Below are positions 24,560 through 32,097 of a stretch of 64,000 nt of DNA, piece by piece; position 1 is the stretch's first letter; each line of letters starts with the position of its first letter. The DNA comes from Fusobacterium sp. (GTDB taxonomy: Bacteria > Cyanobacteriota > Vampirovibrionia > Gastranaerophilales > Gastranaerophilaceae). The translations under genes were made by a program, and so were the position numbers. Where the stretch lies: contig JAMPIJ010000003.1 in assembly GCA_023662905.1 (NCBI GenBank), forward strand, positions 1 through 64,000. Direction: 5' to 3'. The notes under the pieces were generated by a model. That model was not told the DNA's origin, searched no databases, and saw only the letters and a program-made list of their open reading frames with translations.

Positions 24560-25148
24560 CAATAACTCCTTTAAATCCTTTAGCCGTTAAGGCGTGGCCT
24601 TTTGGTTCTAAATGTAAACCGTCAAGCGGCGAAACTTCTACTATTTCGTTTAAATCAATAAATTCACAACCTTGTTCACGCGCTATGCGTTCATAAATTT
24701 TGCCTAAAAGAAGCGATTTGTCGATTGAAGTTTGGTCGAAAAGGCAGGCAAAATATCCGTTGAAAATATCTTTTGTCAGAACTGGCGGCGCAGCTAGAAT
24801 CACTCTTTTCCCTTTTGCAAGTTTTACTAAATCCGTTATTCCCGTATAAATTTCCTCTTCTGTCGGGTCGTATGCAAATTGCAGGTCGTTTGTTCCTATA
24901 AAAAGAATAACAGTGTCAATGTCTTCGCTCAAAAATTGTGGCAGAATTTTATATCCTGTTTGCATTATTCCTGCCGGATTGTCGCAAAAAGCTGTTCTAT
25001 TATTGCAGCCGGCTTCGATTATTTCGTACTCCGCACCGCAAAGACTCTGTAAAACGCCTGTCCAGCGTGTGTTTTTGTCATAACGTTTGCCGCTGTTCGG
25101 AATAAATCCGTATGTGTTGCTATCACCGAAACATAAAATCTTTTTCAT
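24546..25148 (-). CDS. SGNH/GDSL-type hydrolase
   Basis: 200 residues. Catalytic blocks: FGDSNTYG (Ser of the GDS motif, residues 7-14), GCNNRT (block II Gly/Asn), IGTNDL (block III) and DGLHLEPKGH (Asp and His of block V). Members are esterases or lipases of the arylesterase/TesA type. No signal peptide, so cytoplasmic. The helicase-nuclease gene begins within its last codons; the pairing is unusual and may only reflect operon packing. Confidence 0.9.
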   Translation of the reverse strand: MKKILCFGDSNTYGFIPNSGKRYDKNTRWTGVLQSLCGAEYEIIEAGCNNRTAFCDNPAGIMQTGYKILPQFLSEDIDTVILFIGTNDLQFAYDPTEEEIYTGITDLVKLAKGKRVILAAPPVLTKDIFNGYFACLFDQTSIDKSLLLGKIYERIAREQGCEFIDLNEIVEVSPLDGLHLEPKGHALTAKGFKGVIDGRK

Positions 25149-25209
25149 AAACTATGTATAGCATAAATAATTGTCTTTTACTAACAAAAAATTTTTTTAG
25201 CAGTTTTTT

Positions 25210-26064
25210 ATGTTTATGCGGGTTAATAATTATAATTCTTTTTCATTCGGCGGGGCGCGTTTAGCGCATCAGTCGTTTGAGAATTTTCGAGATTACGCGG
25301 TTAAAAATAATTTTTTAGAGAATTTCCCGCAGTTAATTAATCCTGATAATTTTGTGAATGAAGGCAGATTCAATACTGTCTATAGAATTCCAGATAATCC
25401 TGATTTTCTTTTACGCGTGAAGAAAATTCCTCAACCTAAAAACAATGCTGGCTTTGGGCCGGTGGTTGATGTTTTTCCGAACCTTAATGTTGGTCAGGAG
25501 ATTGCAAGGCTTAATGATGATGTCACAGTCGTAATTTTTCAGGCAGGCAAACCCTGTGGTATCAGGCACCATGTTGGCGATATGCTGTTTCCAGTCAATC
25601 AGAATGATATAAAACAATTTTTGAATTATATAGAAACTATTTCTAGCTTCCCGCAGAGAGCGTATGATGATTTTGTTGAAGAGGCAAAAATTGTATCTAA
25701 ACCGAAAAGAATTGATTGGTTTAATCCGCAAAATGTTTTATACGACGAGGCGAACAAGTGTTTTAATATCGTAGATATTAGCGATAAAGGTAGGCTTGGT
25801 TCGGTAATGTCGCCTATGCTTTTGAAAGCGCAGCTGTGCGATAATGTAAACTTGTTTGATATTTTGAAAATGTCAAATGAACAAGAAAAACAAAGGATTA
25901 TAAAAGCGGCAAGGACAGTTATTCAAAAAATAGACATTGCCTCAAAAGAAAAATGTCTTGATGCTTCAATCAAACCATATATTCAGAAAATGTATTCTTT
26001 AATATGCAATCGTAATCCTGATGTTTTAAAATTCCTGCGCTTTAATTTATTTACTGTTTTTTGA
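25210..26064 (+). CDS. Hypothetical protein with atypical kinase-like fold and N-terminal FGG motif
   Basis: 284 residues; ATG at 25210 or 25216, neither with a clear ribosome site. The N-terminus has NNYNSFSFGGARL, the Asn-rich plus F-x-G pattern. Then GRFNTVYRIPDNPDFLLRVKK looks like a nucleotide loop and ATP-binding Lys, and DWFNPQNVLYDEANKCFNIVDI resembles the catalytic loop and metal-binding Asp of phosphotransferase folds. Related in layout to 20349-21353. Function is not known; the stop overlaps the convergent membrane gene by 18 bases. Confidence 0.68.
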   Translation: MFMRVNNYNSFSFGGARLAHQSFENFRDYAVKNNFLENFPQLINPDNFVNEGRFNTVYRIPDNPDFLLRVKKIPQPKNNAGFGPVVDVFPNLNVGQEIARLNDDVTVVIFQAGKPCGIRHHVGDMLFPVNQNDIKQFLNYIETISSFPQRAYDDFVEEAKIVSKPKRIDWFNPQNVLYDEANKCFNIVDISDKGRLGSVMSPMLLKAQLCDNVNLFDILKMSNEQEKQRIIKAARTVIQKIDIASKEKCLDASIKPYIQKMYSLICNRNPDVLKFLRFNLFTVF

Positions 26065-26391
26065 TTTATTTTTATAACGGCTTTTTATAAATATGGCTAA
26101 GTATGATAGAGGAATGTATGCTAATAAATATTCATCGGCACTGTTGTTAAATGTGATTCTAACAGATAATATAAATAAAATGGCATTAAAAATAGGTATA
26201 AAGTTTATTGCTATAGGCTTTGCATTAATGCTTAACGGCGAAAGAATAAAATATATTGGTAGTATGGCCATAAATAACATGATAGATATGCCAAGACCTG
26301 TAATAGAAGTTGCGCAACTTATTGTTATATAAGGTAAAATTACTATTATAAAAAAACTTGCCAATATATATTTTACTAATGATTTATTCAT
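26047..26391 (-). CDS. Small membrane protein (114 aa)
   Basis: Starting at MNKSLVKYIL (26391), the protein has about four hydrophobic helices (for example YILASFFIIVILPYITIS and FIPIFNAILFILSVRI) and a Lys-rich C-terminal tail, so it should lie in the inner membrane with the tail inside. An upstream in-frame ATG would add 22 residues. No ribosome site is visible and the sequence is very AT-rich. Family not recognised. Moderately likely to be real. Confidence 0.5.
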   Translation of the reverse strand: MNKSLVKYILASFFIIVILPYITISCATSITGLGISIMLFMAILPIYFILSPLSINAKPIAINFIPIFNAILFILSVRITFNNSADEYLLAYIPLSYLAIFIKSRYKNKSKNSK

Positions 26392-26482
26392 TGTTTTATT
26401 ATAACAAAAGATAAAATTATTTAAAATTTTTATTGTGCCTTTTATTATTGCAAACAACCTGTTCGCATCTAAACCCCAAATA

Positions 26483-26514
26483 AAAACCGGTCAGACATAA
26501 ATCTAACCGGTTTT
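26483..26514 (-). terminator. Terminator after tRNA-Ser
   Basis: AAAACCGGT / ACCGGTTTT stem (26483-26491 with 26506-26514) with T5 on the minus-strand side, directly after the tRNA 3' end. Confidence 0.7.
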
Positions 26515-26518
26515 CATT

Positions 26519-26608
26519 CGGAGACGGTGGGATTCGAACCCACGATACAGATTGCTCCATATAACACCTTAGCAGGGTGCCGCCTTCAGCCTACTCGGCC
26601 ACGTCTCC
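26519..26608 (-). tRNA. tRNA-Ser (anticodon GCU)
   Basis: Minus strand: acceptor GGAGACG with CGTCTCC, D-arm GGCCGAGTAGGCTGAAGGC, anticodon arm GCACC-CTGCTAA-GGTGT giving GCU, a long class II variable arm, T-arm GTGGGTTCGAATCCCAC, discriminator G as usual for Ser. Reads AGC/AGU codons. Confidence 0.95.
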
Positions 26609-26644
26609 TTCTGTATATTTTTATACTAACATAAAAATCTTTTT

Positions 26645-26672
26645 TTGCAAACTACTTTCTTTATTGTATAAT
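26645..26672 (+). promoter_or_regulatory. Promoter of the bifunctional-nuclease-like gene
   Basis: TTGCAA (26645-26650), 16-base spacer, TATAAT (26667-26672), 20 bases before the start codon. Confidence 0.65.
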
Positions 26673-26692
26673 TTTTATAGAGGTTATTTACT

Positions 26693-27208
26693 ATGATTGA
26701 AATGAAAGTTATGGGCATTGCCCTTGATACACGCACTGGTTCTCCTATCGTCGTGCTTCACGACAAGCAAAACCGCCGCGCTCTCCCAATTTGGATTGGG
26801 TCAGCGGAAGCCAGCGCCATAATCAGAAAAATCGAAAATCTTAATGTCGTTCGTCCGATGACTCACGATTTAATCCCTGATATTATTAAAAAAACAGGGT
26901 TTGAACTAGACCGTATCGAAATTAATGACGTAGAACAAGAAACTTATTATGCAACGCTTTTCCTTAAAAAAGGCGATGAAGTTATTGAAATCGATTCCCG
27001 TCCGTCGGACGCTATTGCCGTTGCAATCCGTGTTGACGCGCCGATTTTTGTAACAGCTAATGTTCTTTCTAACGGCTCTGTTTCTACGGATTCAGCCAAA
27101 GACGAGGAAGAAGCGCAAGAGTTTAAACAATTTGTTCAAAGTATTAAACCGTCTGATTTCGCGAAAATGATGAAAGACAGCGGACAACATTTTGAAAATG
27201 AACAGTAA
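26693..27208 (+). CDS. Bifunctional nuclease (BFN/DUF151) family protein
   Basis: 171 residues. The DUF151 core occupies residues 1-125: KVMGIALDTRTGSPIVVL, LPIWIGSAEASAI, RPMTHDLI and IDSRPSDAIAVAIRV. A charged C-terminal tail (DEEEAQEF) follows. Plant homologues have DNase/RNase activity; bacterial ones are widespread, including in cyanobacteria, and their role is unclear. GAGG ribosome site 9 bases upstream. Monocistronic, with promoter and terminator. Confidence 0.9.
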   Translation: MIEMKVMGIALDTRTGSPIVVLHDKQNRRALPIWIGSAEASAIIRKIENLNVVRPMTHDLIPDIIKKTGFELDRIEINDVEQETYYATLFLKKGDEVIEIDSRPSDAIAVAIRVDAPIFVTANVLSNGSVSTDSAKDEEEAQEFKQFVQSIKPSDFAKMMKDSGQHFENEQ

Positions 27209-27209
27209 T

Positions 27210-27237
27210 AAAAAGGGGCTTTTTAAAGCCCCTTTTT
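27210..27237 (+). terminator. Bidirectional terminator between BFN gene and dapB
   Basis: AAAAAGGGGCTTT / AAAGCCCCTTTTT perfect stem (27210-27222 with 27225-27237), with T runs usable in both directions between convergent genes. Confidence 0.9.
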
Positions 27238-27239
27238 AT

Positions 27240-27989
27240 TTATAAAATGTTTTCTAATCCATAAGTAAAGTCGTTTTTCTCTACTACGTGGCGTGTTGCT
27301 AGTAAAACTCCCTGCATATAGCATTTTCTGTCCATTGAATCGTGGCGGATTTTTAGAATTTGACCGCTTGAGCCAAAAATTACTTCCTGTGACGCGATAT
27401 ATCCCGGCATGCGAACTGAGTGGATTTTTATGTCGGAATATGATGTTCCGCCGCGCGCGCCTGAAATTGTTTCTACTTCCGCGCAGTTGCCGCACATAAA
27501 ACTTGCTTTTTCTTCTGCCATTAATTGGGCGGTCTTAATCGCGGTACCTGATGGCGCATCTTTTTTCTGATTATGGTGAAGTTCGATTATTTCTGCGTTA
27601 TCAAAGTATTTTGCCGCTTGTTTGGCAAACATCATCATTAAAACCGCGCCGGTTGAAAAATTTGGTGCAATCAGGCAGCCTGTATTTTTCGCCCCGCTTA
27701 GTGCGCGAAGTTCTTCAATTTGTTCGTCTTTTAAGCCTGTTGTTCCGATTACGATTTTTATTCCGTTATTCAGGCAGAATTTTGCGTTTTCATAGATTGA
27801 ATTTGGTTGCGTGAAGTCGATTACAACATCAAAATCAACAGCTTTTTTAGCTTCTTTTATATTTTTAAAAGTGTCAGCGCCCATTAGATCGATTTGCGCT
27901 GTGAGTTCCATATCGGTTGAATTATTAACGGCCTCGACAACTTCTTTTCCCATCTTGCCGAGTGAGCCGCATACTGCTACTTTTATCAT
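27240..27989 (-). CDS. dapB: 4-hydroxy-tetrahydrodipicolinate reductase
   Basis: 249 residues. NAD(P)H-dependent reductase of the lysine/diaminopimelate pathway, needed for peptidoglycan. The Rossmann start VAVCGSLGKMGKEV (residues 4-17) has the GxxGxMG form. The catalytic and substrate loop ELHHNQKKDAPSGTA (about 136-150) holds the His and Lys. The C-terminal dimer motif is IKIHSVRMPG. The ATG directly follows the stop of the upstream membrane gene, so it is in an operon with 27990-28403 and the TPR gene. Confidence 0.96.
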   Translation of the reverse strand: MIKVAVCGSLGKMGKEVVEAVNNSTDMELTAQIDLMGADTFKNIKEAKKAVDFDVVIDFTQPNSIYENAKFCLNNGIKIVIGTTGLKDEQIEELRALSGAKNTGCLIAPNFSTGAVLMMMFAKQAAKYFDNAEIIELHHNQKKDAPSGTAIKTAQLMAEEKASFMCGNCAEVETISGARGGTSYSDIKIHSVRMPGYIASQEVIFGSSGQILKIRHDSMDRKCYMQGVLLATRHVVEKNDFTYGLENIL

Positions 27990-28403
27990 TTATTTTCTCC
28001 CTACGTTTTGTGAAATTATATCCGAAACAAACGGAACGTATGTGTAAATTCCTAGTGCTGAAGTTATCATCAAGTACGCCATAAACAGATAGAATACTGT
28101 TTGAATTATTGAGTAATTCAGGAATACCGGTGCGTTGAAAATATAGTAAATGTGTTGCACAAGTACTTTTACGAATGGGATTACAGATAGCACATCGTTA
28201 ATTATTCCAAACAATACGTTCAGTATAAAGAGTAATATTGAGATGAAAATTGATTGGAAAATGTGATATCTTGTGAAGTCGCTTGGCTGAGATTTTGTGA
28301 ATGCACCAAGGACAAGCCAGATGAAGCCGATAAAGCCCATTGTTAAGTAACTTAGTGAAACAACGAGGCGTTCAATGACGTAAGGGTTTTTAGCGAATCT
28401 CAC
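27990..28403 (-). CDS. Small membrane protein, Tic20/DUF4870-like
   Basis: 137 residues with three or four hydrophobic helices (LSYLTMGFIGFIWLVLGAF, SIFISILLFILNVLFGII, YSIIQTVFYLFMAYLMITS). The RYHIFQSIF segment before the second helix resembles the RFNAxQA/FHxxQS pattern of Tic20-like and DUF4870 proteins, so I give a tentative membrane-protein family call only. Start overlaps the stop of the TPR gene by 4 bases (ATGA), and dapB follows at once: a tight three-gene operon. Confidence 0.7.
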   Translation of the reverse strand: MRFAKNPYVIERLVVSLSYLTMGFIGFIWLVLGAFTKSQPSDFTRYHIFQSIFISILLFILNVLFGIINDVLSVIPFVKVLVQHIYYIFNAPVFLNYSIIQTVFYLFMAYLMITSALGIYTYVPFVSDIISQNVGRK

Positions 28404-29458
28404 GCGGCATCTCCCTGATTTTTGTGGTCAACGTATTCGTCAAGCGCTTGGACGTAAACGAGTTTGTACTCGTCGTTTTCCGGCGCGATTGTAATCGCTG
28501 ATTTGTAAGCGCCAAGTGCAAGTTCCATTTCTGCTTTCAGGTAGTGAGCGTTGCCTAGCAGCATATAAACTTCTGAATCGTTTGGCTTGATTGATAGGAC
28601 TTTTTTGTAAAGTGCCATAGCTTCATCAAGGTGGTTGAAGTTTGTGTAAAGGTTCGCGAGTAATACATATGCTGTTGTTTCTTGTGGTGCTAGGTCAATT
28701 GCTTTTTGATACATTCCGACAGCAACGTCGTATTCTTCAAATTCTGAAAGTGCGATTGCGTAGCAAATGTAGGCTTTGTAGTTATCGCCTTCCATTTTAA
28801 GGGCTTTTTCAAACCACGCGTAAGCTTCTTCGCGGTTTTTCATTAAAGTTAGAGTGTTTGCGACGCAAATTGCAACAATTTTGTTGTCAGAATTGAGAAC
28901 AAAAACTTTTTTGTAGAGTTCTAATGCTGTTTCGTAGTCATAAAGCTTGAAGCAAACATTACCCATATCGATTAGGGCTGTTAGGTTTGTCGGGTCAAGT
29001 GAAAGTGCTTTTTCATAGTAAGCTTTAGACTCGATGTATTCTTCAAAATCTTGATATAACAGGGCGATTGCGTTGTAAATTTCAGGGTTTTCTGAGTTTA
29101 AGTCAATCGCGCGGTTGTAGTAGAAGAGTGCCTTTTGGAAGTTTTTCCATTCTGCAAAAACGTTACCCATATTGAAATAGGTTAAGTAGTTTTTCGGGTT
29201 TAATTCAAGAGCTTTGTTGAAATAGATTAGGGATTTGCGGAAGTCTTTTTCGTAGAACCACATTGTACCCATACCGATTAACGCTCTTTCGTCGTTAGGG
29301 TAGATTGTTAATAAGCTTTCAAGAACCGACATAACCTTGTCATAATCCTGTTGCGCAAGATAAAGTTCTGATAATCTATGATAGCCCTCAGCGTCTTTCG
29401 GGTTTTTAGCCATCTCAAGAATCGCTTCTTCGATTTGTTTGTTTAAGTCTTTTTCCAT
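28400..29458 (-). CDS. TPR-repeat protein
   Basis: 352 residues from MEKDLNKQ at 29458, chosen for GGTGA 6 bases upstream. About nine to ten TPR units, for example LIGMGTMWFYEKDFRKSLIY and AYVLLANLYTNFNHLDEAMA, with no signal peptide or other domain. A cytoplasmic scaffold similar in design to 7547-9298. First gene of the operon with a membrane protein and dapB; the link to lysine synthesis is probably only transcriptional. Confidence 0.88.
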   Translation of the reverse strand: MEKDLNKQIEEAILEMAKNPKDAEGYHRLSELYLAQQDYDKVMSVLESLLTIYPNDERALIGMGTMWFYEKDFRKSLIYFNKALELNPKNYLTYFNMGNVFAEWKNFQKALFYYNRAIDLNSENPEIYNAIALLYQDFEEYIESKAYYEKALSLDPTNLTALIDMGNVCFKLYDYETALELYKKVFVLNSDNKIVAICVANTLTLMKNREEAYAWFEKALKMEGDNYKAYICYAIALSEFEEYDVAVGMYQKAIDLAPQETTAYVLLANLYTNFNHLDEAMALYKKVLSIKPNDSEVYMLLGNAHYLKAEMELALGAYKSAITIAPENDEYKLVYVQALDEYVDHKNQGDAA

Positions 29459-29527
29459 TTTTTCACCAAAATACAATTATAACTCTTCTTAGGAGTTATA
29501 GTAACATATTTCGGTAAATTTTGCAAA

Positions 29528-30145
29528 CTATTTGCTTAAAACGTAGTTGACAGCGTTAGACCCAGGGTAGATGTGGTTGTTTTTGAATACAACAGGGAAA
29601 ATATCGTTTGATGAGTTTTCAGAAACGGTGCAAGGTGCAGTAATGTCTTCGTCGGTATCATCTTTGTCTAAGCATTGGATAATCAAATTCGGGCCTTTTT
29701 TGCCATTGACGTCAATGTAAGCTTCGCAAGGGTGGGAGTTTGAACAGCCATAGGTCTTCATTGTGTTGATAGAATCTTTATTGAAAATTAATTGTGCGCC
29801 GCTTTTTAGGCTGTATGCTGCGTATGCTTCATCATCAACAAGTGCGTCTTTAGTTATTGAGCGGGTAACTTTGGTTAGATTGAAGTTTTGTTGTAAATAT
29901 TTTGAAAGTTGATCAACAGTTTTGTCAAGGTTAGTAGCATTTTCACCAATTTTTACAAAATCGCGTTTTTTTATATTGGCTGCGGCAGTTATACCTTGCT
30001 GAATTTGAGCGAAAGTCGTTTTAAAAACAATGGAGTTAGCTTTGGACTGTGAGCCTTTGAATGTGCTTGGAACAACTAATGCGGCAACAATTCCAATGAC
30101 GGTCATCGCGATAAGAACTTCTGACATTGTAAACGCTTTTTTCAT
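29528..30145 (-). CDS. Short prepilin-like protein
   Basis: 205 residues. Very short leader MKKA, then FTMSEVLIAMTVIGIVAAL with Glu5: a type IV prepilin/pseudopilin. The rest (AYIDVNGKKGPNLI with two Cys-containing loops) keeps a shortened version of the DLNGxKGPN block of the larger prepilins. It lacks the DUF1566/Lcl_C-like tail and has no G tract. A TTGGAG ribosome site and a good promoter (30175-30203) precede it. Could be a minor pilin or T2SS-like pseudopilin. Confidence 0.88.
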   Translation of the reverse strand: MKKAFTMSEVLIAMTVIGIVAALVVPSTFKGSQSKANSIVFKTTFAQIQQGITAAANIKKRDFVKIGENATNLDKTVDQLSKYLQQNFNLTKVTRSITKDALVDDEAYAAYSLKSGAQLIFNKDSINTMKTYGCSNSHPCEAYIDVNGKKGPNLIIQCLDKDDTDEDITAPCTVSENSSNDIFPVVFKNNHIYPGSNAVNYVLSK

Positions 30146-30174
30146 ATTAAAACTCCAAATCTACTCTTAATTTT

Positions 30175-30203
30175 ATTATTCATTATTTAGGGGATAATGT
30201 CAA
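30175..30203 (-). promoter_or_regulatory. Promoter of short prepilin gene
   Basis: On the minus strand TTGACA (30198-30203), 17-base spacer, AATAAT (30175-30180). The TTGACATTAT start is also found in the promoter at 3838-3866. Confidence 0.65.
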
Positions 30204-30274
30204 CCGTTAACAAAAGTTTACTAAAAAGGCAATTTTTTCGAGGATATAAACTTTATATAAAAGAGAGGATAACT

Positions 30275-30700
30275 ATGAGTACAGCAGTTCAACAAATTCA
30301 GGCTATATTGAGTAACCTAACCCCTGCACAGCGCGCGGCGGTGAATAAACATGTTGATTTGGCAAGTGTTAATATTATGACGTTGTCAGAAAAAGACGCT
30401 GTAGTCTTGTTAACCCGTTTGAAAGCGGCAGTTGGAACAACTACAAATCCGATAAAGGATAGTATGGACGAGCGTCAGGCTAAGCTTGACGCGGAAAAAG
30501 CAACCAGAACTTCGGTATGGGAAGACGCAAGAAAAGCTTATTATGCACAATTGCAAGCTGTGCATTCTGACGATAGTGTTGAAAATAAAGAAAAAGCTGA
30601 TGATTTATATTTTGCAATGAAGCTAGCAGGCGAACACATGGTGGACGCTACTAAACGTGCGAATAATTCCGCAATACAGGGGATTTTGTTCAATGCGTAA
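30275..30700 (+). CDS. Hypothetical helical protein (141 aa)
   Basis: Start ATG 30275 with AGAGAGGA 5 bases upstream; an earlier in-frame ATG at 30197 lies in the promoter of the divergent prepilin. The product (MSTAVQQIQAILSNLTPAQR ..) is soluble and rich in Ala, Lys, Glu and Asp, with a likely coiled coil at about 65-125. No domain recognised. No signal peptide. Confidence 0.7.
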   Translation: MSTAVQQIQAILSNLTPAQRAAVNKHVDLASVNIMTLSEKDAVVLLTRLKAAVGTTTNPIKDSMDERQAKLDAEKATRTSVWEDARKAYYAQLQAVHSDDSVENKEKADDLYFAMKLAGEHMVDATKRANNSAIQGILFNA

Positions 30701-30709
30701 TGCAAAACA

Positions 30710-30737
30710 TTGACAAATATTACAAAAATAGTATAAT
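30710..30737 (+). promoter_or_regulatory. Consensus promoter with no full-length gene behind it
   Basis: TTGACA (30710-30715), 16-base spacer, TATAAT (30732-30737): both hexamers perfect, the best promoter in the window. It is followed by AGGAGGA (30777-30783) and an ATG at 30790 that opens only six codons. Confidence 0.8.
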
Positions 30738-30789
30738 AGAATAACTTGTTTTATTAATTTTGTCCACCTAATATATAGGAGGACTTTTT

Positions 30790-30810
30790 ATGCCGTCTAA
30801 ATATTTTTAA
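30790..30810 (+). pseudogene. Six-codon ORF (MPSKYF) after a perfect promoter and ribosome site; probable gene remnant
   Basis: ATG 30790 stands 6 bases after AGGAGGA and reads Met-Pro-Ser-Lys-Tyr-Phe-stop. It is either the 5' stub of a gene whose body was lost or replaced by the AT-rich segment to the right, or a tiny leader ORF. It overlaps the 3' end of the minus-strand gene 30797-31165. Confidence 0.45.
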
Positions 30811-31165
30811 TAGAATCTATTAAAATTGGGGTTGTCATTAAAATGAATAATGCTAAACAAATTAACCCGACAAAATACCCGAGAGAAAAAATGAAATAAT
30901 GAATATTTCTGCAATATTTACATTCGCAACGTTTTACTTTTGGTAATAAATTAGGCTTGCGTCTACGAATTAACCACTCTATAAAATGTAAAATTAATAC
31001 TGGTATTAATAATGAAGTAATCAATATTCCCAAAGCAATAACATCATAAATATCAAATTGCGGAATATTGAGTATGTTGAAAGAAAAGATGTATATTGCT
31101 AGAAAAAGTAAAATATAACCAATAAAAGAAAAAATATGCGCAGAAAAATATTTAATTAGATTCAT
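30797..31165 (-). CDS. Small membrane protein with CECKYC motif (122 aa)
   Basis: Three hydrophobic helices (about residues 10-32, 43-63 and 91-113). Between helices 2 and 3 is a basic loop with CECKYCRN, which could bind a metal. Very AT-rich; no ribosome site before the ATG at 31165. Divergent, only 28 bases from the toxin-like gene at 31194. An immunity role toward that gene is a thought only, since immunity genes usually lie downstream on the same strand. Confidence 0.55.
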   Translation of the reverse strand: MNLIKYFSAHIFSFIGYILLFLAIYIFSFNILNIPQFDIYDVIALGILITSLLIPVLILHFIEWLIRRRKPNLLPKVKRCECKYCRNIHYFIFSLGYFVGLICLALFILMTTPILIDSIKNI

Positions 31166-31193
31166 AAGTTAATTATAAACTAAAGGAAGAATT

Positions 31194-32024
31194 ATGACAA
31201 ATAATAAACAAAATAACATTATTAAAGAGATAGAAGAATGGTATTCTGGTAAAATGGTGGCTGATACACTTAAATATCAGCAACAATACGAATTTGATGC
31301 AGGGAAAAATAATAAAACGACTTGGAATAACGAAGCAGATGCATTTAAGCATACATACATGCAGGCATTTATGTCTTTGTTAGGGGGACCCTTAGTTGGT
31401 AAAATGGCTGGTGATATGCATGAGAGTCAAGGAACATCAAAAGGACAACCTACGGGTGAGTCAAATATGGACTTATGGAATAACCGTGAGGGACGTGAAA
31501 TCGCTGCGGAAATAATAAATGAGTATGGTATCGTGTATCCATTTGATAGCAAAGTGAAAGACATAATTGCTCAAAAAGTTATGGAACGAATGAAAGCAGG
31601 GAAACTTATTACCAATCCGAATGACAAACGCAAATTTCAAGAAACCGGTTACGCTGCACCTGTACAAGGCATCGAACAGATTTTCACGCCAGAAGAAATC
31701 GCTCAAATGTCCAACGAGGAATTCACGAAAAACGAAACTGCGATTATGGAACAATTACAAAATGGACAGATAAAAAAGGATAAACCGGATTATTCAAAAT
31801 TCACAAACCCACTAAGCGGGCGCAAAAAGGTTTATACAAAAGAAGAAGTAAACAAAATGTCTCCAGAAGAATTTACTGGAAATGAAAAGGAAATTATGGC
31901 GCAGGCAAATTCAATCGGATTACCTGAACATAAAGACGTTTATAAACAAAGTTCTAGTGCAGCAGCCTCAAACGGAGGGAAATGGGTTACTATCAATGGC
32001 AACCATGTTCTTATTGATAAATAA
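31194..32024 (+). CDS. Protein with DUF6973-like (polymorphic-toxin-type) domain
   Basis: 276 residues, AAGGAAG ribosome site. Residues about 45-110 carry NNEADAFKHTYMQAFMSL, AGDMHES and MDLWNNREGREIA. This His/Asp pattern resembles a domain that I know from the C-termini of secreted Rhs/polymorphic proteins (DUF6973-like). Two imperfect repeats follow: FTPEEIAQMSNEEFTKNE (about 163-180) and YTKEEVNKMSPEEFTGNE (about 214-231). It ends GGKWVTINGNHVLIDK, similar to tails of phage-head-associated proteins. No signal peptide. Enzymatic or toxic activity is inferred from the domain resemblance only. Confidence 0.7.
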   Translation: MTNNKQNNIIKEIEEWYSGKMVADTLKYQQQYEFDAGKNNKTTWNNEADAFKHTYMQAFMSLLGGPLVGKMAGDMHESQGTSKGQPTGESNMDLWNNREGREIAAEIINEYGIVYPFDSKVKDIIAQKVMERMKAGKLITNPNDKRKFQETGYAAPVQGIEQIFTPEEIAQMSNEEFTKNETAIMEQLQNGQIKKDKPDYSKFTNPLSGRKKVYTKEEVNKMSPEEFTGNEKEIMAQANSIGLPEHKDVYKQSSSAAASNGGKWVTINGNHVLIDK

Positions 32025-32028
32025 AAAC

Positions 32029-32064
32029 AAAGAGGGGTAGAAGTAAACTTCTATCCCTCTTTTG
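32029..32064 (+). terminator. Bidirectional terminator
   Basis: AAAGAGGGGTAGAAG (32029-32043) pairs with CTTCTATCCCTCTTT (32048-32062), with one wobble and a TAAA loop. It separates the convergent genes 31194-32024 and 32098-34176. Confidence 0.85.
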
Positions 32065-32097
32065 GCAACGAACTATTTAACTTATACTTTCAAATGC

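Noticed and set aside
31194-32024. A prophage
   Set aside because: Only a short phage-like C-terminal motif; no capsid, portal, terminase, integrase or att-type repeats nearby.
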